DNA of 50,132 bases from Methyloversatilis sp. (GCA_016791045.1 JAEUNO010000045.1:1-50132), one strand, 5' to 3'. Positions 1 through 9,205 are shown, numbered from the stretch's first letter. Notes: a model not told the origin generated them from the sequence alone. Program-made: numbers and translations.

Positions 1-1
1 C

Positions 2-2656
2 GAGATCCAGGACTGGATCATCAAGCCGCAGTTACGCACCGTGCCCGGCGTGACCGAGATCAACACCATCGGCGGCTACGCGCGCGAGTACCAGGTGGCG
101 CCGGACCCCGACCGGTTGCGTGCGCACGGACTCACGCTGGATGCGCTGATCGACGCTCTCCAGCGCAACAACGCCAATGTCGGTGCCGGCTACATCGAGC
201 GCAACGGCGAGCAGTACCTCGTCCGTGCGCCCGGCCAGATCGGCTCGCTGGACGAGCTGGGCGACATCGTACTGAGCAGTGTCGACAGCGTGCCGGTGCG
301 CGTCCGCGACGTGGCCGAGGTGAAATTCGGCCGCGAACTGCGCACCGGTGCGGCCACCGACAACGGGCGCGAAGTGGTGCTCGGCACCGTGTTCATGCTG
401 ATCGGCGAAAACAGCCGCACCGTCGCGCAGGCGGTGGCCCGGCGCATGGCGGACATCAACCGCACGCTGCCGCCGGGGGTTCATGCGGTCACCGTCTATG
501 ACCGCACAGCGCTGGTCGACAAGGCCATCGCCACGGTGAAGAAGAACCTGCTCGAAGGCGCGGTGCTGGTGATCGTGGTGCTCTTCGTCTTTCTCGGCAA
601 CATCCGCGCCGCGCTGATCACGGCGCTGGTGATTCCGCTGTCGATGCTGTTCACCTTCACCGGCATGGTGCAGCAGAAGGTGAGTGCCAACCTGATGAGT
701 CTGGGCGCGCTCGATTTCGGCATCATCGTCGATGGGGCGGTGGTGATCGTCGAGAACTGCGTGCGCCGGCTGGCGCATCGGCAGAAGGCCGCCGGGCGTG
801 CGCTCGAACTGCGCGAGCGGCTGGACGAAGTGTTCGCGGCAGCGCGCGAGACGCGGCGTCCGCTGCTGTTCGGCCAGCTCATCATCATGGTCGTGTATCT
901 GCCGCTGTTCGCGCTGTCCGGCGTCGAGGGCCGCATGTTCCACCCGATGGCCTTCACCGTGGTGATCGCGCTGCTCGGCGCGATGCTGCTGTCGATCACT
1001 TTCGTGCCGGCAGCGGTCGCGCTGTGCATGGGCCGCCCGGTGACCGAACGCGACAGTCGCCTGATGGCCAGCGCGCAACGCGGCTACGCCCGTCTGCTGG
1101 CATGGACCTTCGACCATCGCGCCGCCGTGCTGCTGACCGCCGCACTTGCGGTGGCGGGGGCCGGCGTGCTGGCGTCGCGCCTGGGCAGCGAATTCGTGCC
1201 CAGCCTGAACGAGGGCGACTTCGCCATGCAGGCGTTGCGTATTCCCGGCACCAGCCTCAGCCAGTCGGTCGCCATGCAGCAGCAGATCGAAACCGTGCTG
1301 AAGGCGCGCTTTCCGGAGATCGAGCGCGTGTTCGCGCGCACCGGCACCGCCGAGGTGGCGTCCGACCCGATGCCACCGAACATTTCCGACGCCTACGTCA
1401 TGCTGAAACCGATGGACCAGTGGCCGCAGCCCCGGCGCAGCCGCGACGAACTGATCGCGGCGGTGCGGGAGACGGTGGAATCGCTGCCCGGCCAGGCCTT
1501 CGAGTTCTCGCAGCCCATCCAGCTTCGTTTCAACGAACTCATTTCCGGCGTGCGCAGCGACGTGGCGGTGAAGGTGTTCGGCGACGACATGGAGGTGCTG
1601 GAGCGCAACGCTGAACGCATCCTCGCCATCCTGCAGTCGGTGCCGGGCGCGGCCGAGGCCAAGGTCGAACAGACCACCGGACTGCCGGTGCTGACCGTGC
1701 GCATCGACCGCGCGCGGGCCGCGCGCTACGGTGTCAATGTCGGCGACATCCAGGACACCGTCGCCACCGCGATGGGCGGGCGCGGCGCCGGTACCGTGTT
1801 CGAGGGCGACCGCCGCTTCGACATCGTGGTGCGCTTCGCCGACGCGGTGCGCACCGATCTGGAGGCGGTTGCCCGCCTGCCGGTCGCATTGCCGTCAGCC
1901 GCGGGCGAAAGTGCGCGCTTCGTGCCCTTGTCCGAACTGGCGTCGCTGGACCTGCAGCCGGGCCCCAACCAGGTGAGTCGCGAGAACGGCAAGCGCCGCG
2001 TGGTGGTGACCGCCAATGTGCGCGAGCGTGACCTCGGCTCCTTCGTCTCCGAGGCGCAGCAGCGCATCGCCGCGGACCTCGTCCTGCCGCCCGGCTACTG
2101 GACCACCTGGGGCGGCCAGTTCGAAAACCTGCAGTCGGCGTCCGACCGCCTGCGCGTCGTCGTGCCGGTGGCGCTGGGGCTGGTGTTCCTGCTGCTGTTC
2201 ATGATGTTCGGCAACGCGCGCGACGGCCTGCTGGTCTTCACCGGCATTCCGTTCGCGCTCACCGGCGGCGTGCTGGCGCTGTGGCTGCGCGACATTCCGC
2301 TGTCGATCTCGGCCGCGGTGGGCTTCATCGCGCTGTCCGGCGTGGCGGTGCTGAACGGTCTGGTCATGATCGCCTGCATACGCGGGCTGATCGACGAAGG
2401 CCGGCCGCTGACCGAAGCGATACGCGACGGCGCGCTGCAGCGCCTGCGGCCGGTGCTGATGACCGCGCTCGTCGCCTCGCTCGGCTTCGTGCCGATGGCC
2501 ATCGCCACCGGCACCGGCGCCGAAGTGCAGCGCCCGCTCGCCACAGTGGTGATCGGCGGCATCTTGTCCTCGACCGCGCTCACGCTGCTGGTGCTGCCGC
2601 TGCTGTATGGCGGCAGGAAGTTGCGAAAGGAGGCTGGCGCGCCGTCTTCCGGTTGA
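2..2656 (+). CDS. czcA: CzcA-type heavy-metal efflux RND permease (5' end missing)
   Basis: This is the inner-membrane proton/metal antiporter subunit of a tripartite efflux complex. The reading frame is open to the left edge, so about 150 N-terminal residues lie outside the window (family length is about 1,040). The first visible codons read EIQDWIIKPQLRTVPGVTEI, a conserved porter-domain stretch. The fourth membrane helix carries DFGIIVDGAVVIVEN (bases 713-757), with the two Asp and one Glu typical of CzcA/CnrA/NccA proton relays. CusA proteins instead have a MVDAAIVMIEN-like segment, so Co/Zn/Cd/Ni export is more likely than Cu/Ag; the exact metal is inference. A second block of membrane helices lies near the C terminus (about 2155-2620). 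The matching membrane-fusion and outer-membrane genes are presumably upstream. A Zn/Cd-type P-type ATPase lies 2.4 kb downstream, so the area may be a metal-resistance neighbourhood. Confidence 0.93.
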   Translation, partial: EIQDWIIKPQLRTVPGVTEINTIGGYAREYQVAPDPDRLRAHGLTLDALIDALQRNNANVGAGYIERNGEQYLVRAPGQIGSLDELGDIVLSSVDSVPVRVRDVAEVKFGRELRTGAATDNGREVVLGTVFMLIGENSRTVAQAVARRMADINRTLPPGVHAVTVYDRTALVDKAIATVKKNLLEGAVLVIVVLFVFLGNIRAALITALVIPLSMLFTFTGMVQQKVSANLMSLGALDFGIIVDGAVVIVENCVRRLAHRQKAAGRALELRERLDEVFAAARETRRPLLFGQLIIMVVYLPLFALSGVEGRMFHPMAFTVVIALLGAMLLSITFVPAAVALCMGRPVTERDSRLMASAQRGYARLLAWTFDHRAAVLLTAALAVAGAGVLASRLGSEFVPSLNEGDFAMQALRIPGTSLSQSVAMQQQIETVLKARFPEIERVFARTGTAEVASDPMPPNISDAYVMLKPMDQWPQPRRSRDELIAAVRETVESLPGQAFEFSQPIQLRFNELISGVRSDVAVKVFGDDMEVLERNAERILAILQSVPGAAEAKVEQTTGLPVLTVRIDRARAARYGVNVGDIQDTVATAMGGRGAGTVFEGDRRFDIVVRFADAVRTDLEAVARLPVALPSAAGESARFVPLSELASLDLQPGPNQVSRENGKRRVVVTANVRERDLGSFVSEAQQRIAADLVLPPGYWTTWGGQFENLQSASDRLRVVVPVALGLVFLLLFMMFGNARDGLLVFTGIPFALTGGVLALWLRDIPLSISAAVGFIALSGVAVLNGLVMIACIRGLIDEGRPLTEAIRDGALQRLRPVLMTALVASLGFVPMAIATGTGAEVQRPLATVVIGGILSSTALTLLVLPLLYGGRKLRKEAGAPSSG

Positions 2657-2747
2657 TCGGGCCATGACTGCATAAGCCCCGCTGAGCCGCAAAGCCGCGC
2701 GGCGGGGACCGTAGATGGAAACGATCCAACCGGCAGGGAGCCTTTCG

Positions 2748-4382
2748 ATGAAACCGATTTCCGCAAGAACGGAGGGCTGGTCGCGCCTTTCCGTCATCGC
2801 CGGGGCATCGCTGTGGATGCTGCTGGTCTGCAACCGGGCCTTCTGGGTCCGACTCATGGACGGCCGCGACATGACACGTCCGGACGAACTGCTGTTCATG
2901 GGGGCCGTAGCGCTGTTGCTGCTGATGCTTTTGAACATGCTGGGCGGCGTGCTGGCGGTCGGCAGGCTTCTGAAGCCGTTGCTGGTCGCCTTGCTGCTGC
3001 TCGCGGCCGCATGCAGCGGCTTCGTCGACCGCTACGGCATCGCAATCGATCGCAGCATGGTGCAGAACGTGTTCGAGACAGACGCAGCCGAGTCGTTGGA
3101 ACTGCTGGATGCCGGCCTGCTTGCATGGCTGCTGTTTGCCGGCGTACTGCCGGCGGTGTGGGTGGTACGCGCACGTCTGCGACCGTCAACCGTTCGCGCA
3201 GCCTTTGCCCGGCGCGTGGTCTTCGTGTTCGCGAACGGCCTCGTGGCTTCGGCGCTGCTGGCGCTGTTCAGCGCCGGCTTCGCATCGGAGATCCGTAACG
3301 ACAGAGGCTTGCGCTACCAGTTCAATCCGTTGAACGCGCTGTACTCGACCTGGCGTTATGCGCAGCCGCATCGCGCAGCGGCGGAAGTCGTCCCGGTGGG
3401 GCGGGATGCGAAGCGGACCGCGTCCGGCGACGTGCGTGGCCCTGCCGTTTTCGTGCTGGTCGTCGGTGAAACCGCACGAGCGGAAGACTTCTCGCTCGGC
3501 GGGCACGAGCGGCAGACCAATCCCCGTCTGCAGGCGGAAGACGTGTTCTATTTCAGCGAGGTGAGTGCGTGCGGTACGTCGACCGCCGTGTCCTTGCCCT
3601 GCATGTTTTCCGATCTCGGACGGGACGGTTTCAGCGAGACCGCAATGCGCGGGCGGGAAAACCTGCTCGATGTACTCGCGCGCGCCGGACTGGACGTGCT
3701 GTGGGTGGACAACAACTCCGGATGCAAGGGACTGTGCGCCCGCGTGCGCTCGGAACAACCATCTGGGAGCGATCATCCCCGACATTGTCGCGACGGCGAA
3801 TGCCACGACGAAGTGCTGGTCGACAGTCTGCGCCATCATCTACGCACGTTGCGGCGAGACACGGTCATCGTGCTGCATCAGAAGGGCAGCCACGGACCGG
3901 CCTACTGGCGGCGCTATCCGCCTGAGTTCGAGCGCTTCACGCCGGTGTGCCGCACGGTCAACCTGGACGACTGCACGCTCGAATCACTGCACAACGCGTA
4001 CGACAATACGATTCTCTATACCGACCACGTGCTGTCGGAGATCATTGGCGCGCTGCAGCAGATGGCCGGTATCGGCGCAGCCGCGATGCTCTACGTCAGC
4101 GATCACGGCGAGTCGCTGGGTGAGAAGGGAATCTATCTTCATGGTGCCCCACGTGCCATCGCACCGGAGGTGCAGTACCGGGTTCCGATGATCTTCTGGG
4201 CGTCGCCGTCCTTCATGTCGCTGAGCCGGTTGAAGGCCGCCTGCCTTGAGGCGGGGACCCGCACACCATTAAGTCACGACAATCTGTTCCATTCGGTGCT
4301 CGGCTTGCTCGATGTGCGCACGTCTGTCTACCGCACTTCCCTGGACATGTTCGCGGCCTGCCGGGCTGGAGAACCAGATTGA
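2748..4382 (+). CDS. eptA: Phosphoethanolamine-lipid A transferase, EptA family
   Basis: Predicted to move phosphoethanolamine from phosphatidylethanolamine to lipid A at the periplasmic face of the inner membrane, which lowers surface charge and polymyxin binding. The 544-residue protein has about five N-terminal membrane helices and the family segment DRSMVQNVFETDAAESLELL. A periplasmic sulfatase-fold domain follows. Its signatures are VVGETARAEDFSLGGH (metal-binding Glu), CGTSTAVSLPCMFS (nucleophile Thr), HQKGSHGPAY and YVSDHGESLGEKGIYLHG (metal ligands). I chose ATG 2748 over the in-frame ATG 2715 because GGCAGGGAG lies just upstream of it. The stop codon overlaps the TTG start of a response-regulator gene. 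No histidine kinase is nearby, unlike the usual pmrAB-eptA arrangement. Confidence 0.94.
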   Translation: MKPISARTEGWSRLSVIAGASLWMLLVCNRAFWVRLMDGRDMTRPDELLFMGAVALLLLMLLNMLGGVLAVGRLLKPLLVALLLLAAACSGFVDRYGIAIDRSMVQNVFETDAAESLELLDAGLLAWLLFAGVLPAVWVVRARLRPSTVRAAFARRVVFVFANGLVASALLALFSAGFASEIRNDRGLRYQFNPLNALYSTWRYAQPHRAAAEVVPVGRDAKRTASGDVRGPAVFVLVVGETARAEDFSLGGHERQTNPRLQAEDVFYFSEVSACGTSTAVSLPCMFSDLGRDGFSETAMRGRENLLDVLARAGLDVLWVDNNSGCKGLCARVRSEQPSGSDHPRHCRDGECHDEVLVDSLRHHLRTLRRDTVIVLHQKGSHGPAYWRRYPPEFERFTPVCRTVNLDDCTLESLHNAYDNTILYTDHVLSEIIGALQQMAGIGAAAMLYVSDHGESLGEKGIYLHGAPRAIAPEVQYRVPMIFWASPSFMSLSRLKAACLEAGTRTPLSHDNLFHSVLGLLDVRTSVYRTSLDMFAACRAGEPD

Positions 4383-5059
4383 GACTGCTGCTCGCAACCG
4401 ATGACGACGCGTTGCGCCGCCGCCTGACCGACGACCTGGATCGGCACTGGTACTGTGCGGATATCGTGCTTACGCGGTGCCAACTGACTCTGGCGCTGAC
4501 CGAGGATGAATGGGGCGCCCTGCTGGTCGGACCGTCGTTCGAAGGACAGGTCGTATGCACGTTGCTCGGCGTGCTGAAGTCAAAGCTGGCGGACGTGCCG
4601 GTGGTCGCCTTGCTGGGCGAACGCGATCACGTGGGTGCAGCGCTGGATGCCGGAGCGGACGACGCGATGACCGTGCCTCCCGACATCGACGAATTGATGG
4701 CGCGATTGCGCGCACTCGACCGCCGCCGCATCGGAGGCACCGACAGCCTGCTGGCGACCGATGCCGTGGCCATCGATCTGGCGGCCTGTTGCGCCGTCGT
4801 CGGTAAGCAGCGCATCCCGCTGATGCGGAGGGAGTTCCAGATACTCAAGCACCTGATCACCCATGCCGGGCGGCCTGTATCGACCCGGTCCCTGCACGAT
4901 AATGTCTATGGCTGGGGCAAGGACATTGCAAGTAATGCGCTGCATGTACATATCCACAACCTGCGGCGCAAGCTGCCTGCTGGCGTGATCGTTACAGCGC
5001 GGGGCGTCGGATTCATGGTGCACGCTCGGTGCGGCGCGCTGGCACGCACGCCACGTTGA
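4379..5059 (+). CDS. OmpR-family regulator with a degenerate receiver domain
   Basis: A 226-residue protein with an N-terminal receiver fold (residues 1-115) and a C-terminal winged-helix DNA-binding domain (about 130-217). The DNA-binding part is well conserved: LMRREFQILKHLITHAGRPVS, then SNALHVHIHNLRRKL and ARGVGFMV. The receiver keeps the acidic pair (D8, D9) and the GADD turn. The phosphoacceptor Asp position reads Gly (ALLVG, residue 51), the switch Thr/Ser is Leu (VALLG, residue 79), and the invariant Lys of the KP motif is Val (TVPP, residue 99). Phosphorylation therefore looks impossible, and it may act as an atypical response regulator driven by amount or by a ligand. The TTG start overlaps the eptA stop (TTGA), so translation is probably coupled. 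The spacer to the convergent ATPase gene holds three tandem CGATCA copies. Confidence 0.88.
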   Translation: MRLLLATDDDALRRRLTDDLDRHWYCADIVLTRCQLTLALTEDEWGALLVGPSFEGQVVCTLLGVLKSKLADVPVVALLGERDHVGAALDAGADDAMTVPPDIDELMARLRALDRRRIGGTDSLLATDAVAIDLAACCAVVGKQRIPLMRREFQILKHLITHAGRPVSTRSLHDNVYGWGKDIASNALHVHIHNLRRKLPAGVIVTARGVGFMVHARCGALARTPR

Positions 5060-5077
5060 CCGATCACCGATCACCGA

Positions 5078-7291
5078 TCAGTATCGGGTCAGCCGCAGAC
5101 CGTTAGCGACCACAATGAGGCTGGCGCCCATGTCGGCGAACACTGCCATCCACATCGATGCCTCGCCGCGCAGTGCCAGCACCACGAAAACCGCCTTGAT
5201 GCTGATCGATAGCGCGATGTTCTGCCACAGCACCGCGTGCGTGCGGCGCGACAGCGCGATCATCTGCGGAATCCGGCGCAGGTCGTCGTTCATGATGACG
5301 ATGTCCGCAGCCTCCATTGCGGCGTCGGTGCCGGCGCCGCCCATTGCGATTCCAATGTCGGCGCGTGCCAGCGCCGGCGCGTCGTTAATGCCGTCACCGA
5401 CCATCGCGCACGGGCCGTAGCGCGCACGCAGCGTGTCGATGGCTGCGAGTTTGTCCTCAGGCAGCAGGTTGCCGCGGGCGTCCTCGATGCCGGCCTCGGC
5501 GGCGATCGTGCGCGCCGTGGTGACGTTGTCGCCGCTCAGCATGACCGGCACCACACCGTCCTTCTTGAGCATGGCGACGGCTTCGGCGCTGTGCGGACGG
5601 ACGCCGTCTGAGACTGCGAACAGGGCGCACACGCGTTCCGCGCTGGCCAGCAGGGTAACCGTGCGCCCCTGCATCTCGTGATGTCGGAGCCGTTGTTCCA
5701 GATCCGGGCTGCACTGGCCCCGCTCCTCGATCAGACGGTGATTGCCGAGCACCAGCGTATGACCCTCGATCCGTGCCTGGATCCCGCGACCGGGCAGGGC
5801 AGTGAAGCCTTCCGGCGCCGCCGGATCGCGTGGAACCTCCAGTCCAGCTGCGATGGCCCGCGACACCGGGTGGTCGGAGTGGTCGGCAAGTTGCGCTGCC
5901 CATCGAAGCGCCGCTGCCGCGTCGGCGCCGTCCACCCGCAGTTCGCGCTCGACCAGCCGCGGACGGCCTTCGGTCAGCGTGCCCGTCTTGTCCAGCGCGA
6001 CCGCCCGCAACGTACGTGCGCTTTCGAGATGACTGCCGCCCTTGATCAGCACACCGCTGCGCGCTGCGCAAGCCAGGCCGCTGACGATGGTGACGGGCGT
6101 CGACAGAACCAGCGCGCAGGGGCAGGCGATCACCAGCAACACCAGCGCGGTGTAGATCGCTTCCAGCCAGGCCATGTCCAGCAGCACAGGTGCGAGCAAT
6201 GCGACCGCGAGCGCTCCGGCGAACACCAAGGGTGTGTAGATCGACGCGAAGCGGTCGACGAAGCGCTGGGTCGGCGCCTTCGTCGCCTGCGCCTGTTCCA
6301 CCGCATGAATTATGCGGGCCAGCGTGCTGTCGCGTGCCGCGGTGGTGACGCGGATGTCCAGCAGGCCAGTTTCGTTGATGGTGCCGGCGAATACGATGTC
6401 GCCCGGCGATTTCTCAACCGGAAGGCTCTCTCCGGTCACCGGCGCTTGGTTCACTGCGCTTTGACCAGCGTCCACCTGCCCATCGACCGGTATGCGTTCG
6501 CCGGGCTTCACGCGAACACGCGCACTCGGCTGCACGATCTCGACCGGTGTTTCGAGCCAGCTGCCGTCTGGCTGCTCCACCGAGGCCTGTGCCGGCGCGA
6601 GATCTAGCAGCGTGCGCACCGCGTCTCGCGCGCGGTCCACCGAGCGGGCTTCGATCAGTTCGGCCAGGGCATACAGCGCCATCACCATTGCGGCTTCTGG
6701 CCATTGGCCGATCAGGAAGGCACCGGTCACCGCGATGCCCATCAGTGCATTCATGTTCAGCCGCCCCGCACGCAGAGCCTTCAGACCGTTGCGGTAGGTG
6801 CCGAGACCCGCCAGCGCGATCGCCAGAGCGGCAAGGCCCATGCTCAGCAGCGCGAACGCAAGGGTGTCCGGCAGCAGCAGATGCGCCAGTTCGGCCGCGA
6901 TCGCGCATGCGAGCGCGCTGAGGGGCTGGCGCAGGTTTCTGGAGAGCGGGCGCGCGCCAGAAGCCTGTGCCGACAGGCGCTCGCTGGGAAATCCGGCATT
7001 CCGCAGGCGATCGATGACGCGGGCGGCAGCATCCTCGCTCGCATCGAGCGTCAACGTGCGCTCTGCCAGCCGGAAGGTGAGGCCACGAATCCCCTTGATG
7101 TCAGTCAGCTGGGCGCGGATTTCCTGTTCCTCGGCCGCGCAGTCCATCCGCGGAATGTGGAGCCGGATGTCTCCTTCGGCCGCGGACGGATGAAAGTCGG
7201 CGATAGCCGGCCCGGTTCCGCAGTCGCAAGGTCCGCAGGTGTCAGCCTTTTCGCCAGGCCTGGTCGACGCAGGACGGGAATGTTCGCTCAT
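5078..7291 (-). CDS. cadA: Zn/Cd/Pb-exporting P1B-type ATPase
   Basis: ATP-driven efflux of divalent soft metals across the inner membrane. The 737-residue frame has all P-type ATPase signatures in order: the TGES actuator loop, the membrane metal site ACPCALVLSTP, the phosphorylation site DKTGTLTEG, the nucleotide-site HSDHPVSRAI and the hinge MVGDGINDAPALARADIG. The N terminus carries a short Cys-rich stretch (CGPCDCG) and an HMA-like domain in which the usual CxxC is MDCAAEE, a variant known in Zn/Cd pumps. The long frame runs upstream to 7519, but those roughly 76 residues are Arg-rich and unlike the family. I therefore used ATG 7291, though its ribosome site is weak. No merR-type regulator is visible next to it. 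Zinc or cadmium is likelier than lead, but cannot be decided here. Confidence 0.92.
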   Translation of the reverse strand: MSEHSRPASTRPGEKADTCGPCDCGTGPAIADFHPSAAEGDIRLHIPRMDCAAEEQEIRAQLTDIKGIRGLTFRLAERTLTLDASEDAAARVIDRLRNAGFPSERLSAQASGARPLSRNLRQPLSALACAIAAELAHLLLPDTLAFALLSMGLAALAIALAGLGTYRNGLKALRAGRLNMNALMGIAVTGAFLIGQWPEAAMVMALYALAELIEARSVDRARDAVRTLLDLAPAQASVEQPDGSWLETPVEIVQPSARVRVKPGERIPVDGQVDAGQSAVNQAPVTGESLPVEKSPGDIVFAGTINETGLLDIRVTTAARDSTLARIIHAVEQAQATKAPTQRFVDRFASIYTPLVFAGALAVALLAPVLLDMAWLEAIYTALVLLVIACPCALVLSTPVTIVSGLACAARSGVLIKGGSHLESARTLRAVALDKTGTLTEGRPRLVERELRVDGADAAAALRWAAQLADHSDHPVSRAIAAGLEVPRDPAAPEGFTALPGRGIQARIEGHTLVLGNHRLIEERGQCSPDLEQRLRHHEMQGRTVTLLASAERVCALFAVSDGVRPHSAEAVAMLKKDGVVPVMLSGDNVTTARTIAAEAGIEDARGNLLPEDKLAAIDTLRARYGPCAMVGDGINDAPALARADIGIAMGGAGTDAAMEAADIVIMNDDLRRIPQMIALSRRTHAVLWQNIALSISIKAVFVVLALRGEASMWMAVFADMGASLIVVANGLRLTRY

Positions 7292-7549
7292 GGAATCGCA
7301 GTTCCGACGCCGGGGCGCCACGAGATGATCGGGTGAGGCCGCGGGCTCATCTCGCATCATCGATGCGATGTCGGGCCGCATGCCGCAGTTCGCAATACGA
7401 ACATGCAGGATAGGTGCCCTGCGGCGCCGTTGCGTTAACAAGCGGCGCACGGCCCTCATCGCGTTTGCCAGCGCGTAGGGTCCTGATGAACCGGCGTTCT
7501 CCGTAGGATGCACGGGCAATTGCCTCTTGCCGCATCCAGGTCGCGAACA
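7292..7549. other. Spacer upstream of the metal ATPase, no gene recognised
   Basis: About 260 bases between the ATPase start and the last recognisable hipA residue. Open frames exist on the minus strand but their peptides resemble no family I know. I found no convincing MerR-type operator (a long-spaced dyad between -35 and -10 elements). It probably holds the ATPase promoter plus decayed coding sequence. Confidence 0.4.
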
Positions 7550-8206
7550 GCGCGGCGGGTGCTTTCATGTATTCATGATCGAGGGCCAGTGCAAAATCGT
7601 CCAGCTCGTTTGCCTTTGACCTTTGGCCTGACCTCCGGGCCCAGCGCGATGTGTGTCCATCGAGAGTCCTCCGCATGGAACGCTTTCAGTACCGACGAGG
7701 CCTGCTCCGTGTTCAATGCGAAGTACGACGAGCGGACGAGCAACATCCGCATGTCGGTGATCGGTCTGTCCTGCTCCGACAGCCAGGTCCAGGATTCCCG
7801 ATCCTTGGCCAGAAACGGTTTATGTCGAAAGCGGGCGCGAGGTGCCGTTGGCCGTGAGCAACATGCGCGAAGCTGCGGTTCTGCAGGTGGTCGTCGACGT
7901 TGGTGACCAGCCGGTTGAACGCCATGCGGCGTCAGATCTGCTGCGCGTCCTGCGTGGGCGCGGCCTCGATGCCTGCGGGCACTGCGAGCTTCGGCGATAG
8001 TACCTCGCCACGCGTGACGCTGCGTGTATCGCCCTTGCTTGGACGTTTGCCGATGGCGAGCCGGCGGTCCTCGCCCACCTGTGTGCATTTGGGTAGCCTG
8101 CCGACGAGCGAGGTGCCCTTGCCCTGCAGATCGCGCAAGTCCTCTGCGGCTTCGTGTCCGCGCTCGACGCCGCGGCTGGCGCGGAAGAGGCACTGCAGTT
8201 CGGTCA
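7550..8206 (-). pseudogene. hipA: HipA-family serine kinase toxin, decayed remnant
   Basis: Pieces of a HipA-like toxin lie in order across several minus-strand frames. From about 8205 to 7932, one frame gives HEAAEDLRDLQGKGTSLVGR, PKCTQVGEDRRLAIGK and GDTRSVTRGEVL, which match the N-lobe of the kinase. After a jump, 7925-7800 gives FNRLVTNVDDHLQNRSFAHV and LAPAFDIN, the catalytic and metal-binding loops. A further frame gives ESWTWLSEQDRPITDMRMLL and YFALNTEQASSVLKAFHAE. A last frame ends with ELDDFALALDHEYM near 7553. The first 130 or so family residues are missing, and so is a block between DAQQI and AFNRLV (roughly 80-100 residues in intact proteins). With at least three frameshifts and two deletions the gene cannot make active toxin. 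The frame-by-frame match was done by eye. Confidence 0.8.
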
Positions 8207-8486
8207 GGGGTGAGGTCCTGCGCCGTCCTTCGTGGTGTCCAGCAGCTTTTCCAGCGACCGTATTGCGTCGAAGGCGTGAAGCGCGCGGGCGACGAAGTGA
8301 ATGGAAACCCGCAGGTCGCCTGTTTCCATGGGCCGCACGGGCGCACATCCGCTCGGTTAGCGAGCCCTGCGAAATGTGCCGCCGACGGCGGACAAGGAAG
8401 ATGTTGCCGCCCAGCTTCCGGATCGCCCGCTCGACCGGCAGAGAAACCGGTGCTTCCAGATCAAGTGTCCTGATAGAGCGGCTCAT
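8204..8486 (-). pseudogene. hipB: HipB-like Xre antitoxin, frameshifted remnant
   Basis: The minus-strand frame from ATG 8486 begins MSRSIRTLDLEAPVSLPVER and continues AIRKLGGNIFLVRRRRHIS. This is the start of the helix-turn-helix antitoxin usually found just upstream of this hipA subtype. After LTERM the match moves to another frame, where METGDLRVSIHFVARALHAF and IRSLEKLLDTTKD (from 8329) continue the same fold to a stop at 8204-8206. One frameshift near 8345 therefore splits the gene. It lies immediately before the hipA remnant in the usual order and orientation, which supports both identifications. Confidence 0.7.
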
Positions 8487-8782
8487 GCTTGATCGGCATT
8501 TTTACAGGGATGGCTATAGACGTCCGGCGCAGCGAGGGAACGCGGCACTTCTTGTAGGCGTCTTGAGGCCACCGGATTTTTCGGCAAGACCGCTCCGTCT
8601 GCTCTGCCCGCAACGCCTGCGAACACACTGCCAGGCCGGCGTTGGGGGCGCTTGACTGTTGCAAGCGATGCCTTGGCGGAGGTTAGGCGTAGCGGGTTCC
8701 GTCAAGTATGTCCGGGCATTCAACTGCGCTACCGGGTAAGTTTCGCTCCTTCCCGAACCTTCCCCGTATCGCCGTCCCGCTC
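8487..8782. other. Spacer, no gene recognised
   Basis: About 300 bases between the hipB remnant and the next plus-strand gene. Short frames occur on both strands without recognisable motifs or ribosome sites. It may hold the promoter of the following gene, or more decayed toxin-antitoxin DNA. Confidence 0.35.
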
Positions 8783-9205
8783 ATGAATACCTCCCACCCC
8801 CCACCCCTCCAGACCGAATGGGCCACGCTGCAGCAGGACCACGAGCGCCATGAGCGTTGCGCGGCCGGGATCAAGATTGCGGCGGTGGCGCTGACCGCTG
8901 GCGCCGCGCTGTTCGGTTTCCCGTTCGAACTGGCGGCGCCGCTGACCGCTATCGTCTGGGTGATCGAGGCGATGCTGCGTACGGTGCAGGGGCGCCTGGG
9001 TCAGCGATTGCTGAAGGTGGAAACGCTGATCGCCGACGGGGCGTCGGAGTACGCGGCTTGCCAGTTGCACACCGAGTGGCAGGCGACACGCCCGGGCGCT
9101 GTCGGGCTGCTGATGGAGTACGCGAAGAGTGCGCTGAAGCCGACGGTGGCTTTTCCGCATGCGCTGCTTCTTGTTCTGTTGTTCGTGATTTCGCTGCAGG
9201 GCTGA
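8783..9205 (+). CDS. Small membrane protein of unknown function
   Basis: A 140-residue protein with no family I recognise. It has a soluble N-terminal segment rich in charged residues (LQQDHERHERCAAGIK), then a pair of hydrophobic helices (IAAVALTAGAALFGF and LAAPLTAIVWVIEAML, about residues 31-66). A soluble middle part of about 50 residues follows, with a C-terminal helix (ALLLVLLFVISLQG). ATG 8783 removes an upstream extension from ATG 8708 that looks unstructured; neither start has a strong ribosome site. The gene runs alone on the plus strand and ends just before the first palindromic repeat array. GC content and codon use resemble its neighbours, so it is probably a real gene. Confidence 0.6.
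   Translation: MNTSHPPPLQTEWATLQQDHERHERCAAGIKIAAVALTAGAALFGFPFELAAPLTAIVWVIEAMLRTVQGRLGQRLLKVETLIADGASEYAACQLHTEWQATRPGAVGLLMEYAKSALKPTVAFPHALLLVLLFVISLQG

Noticed and set aside
7573-8346. 257-codon minus-strand frame as an intact gene
   Set aside because: Only its last part matches HipA; the rest is out of frame with matching pieces in other frames, so it is treated as a pseudogene.
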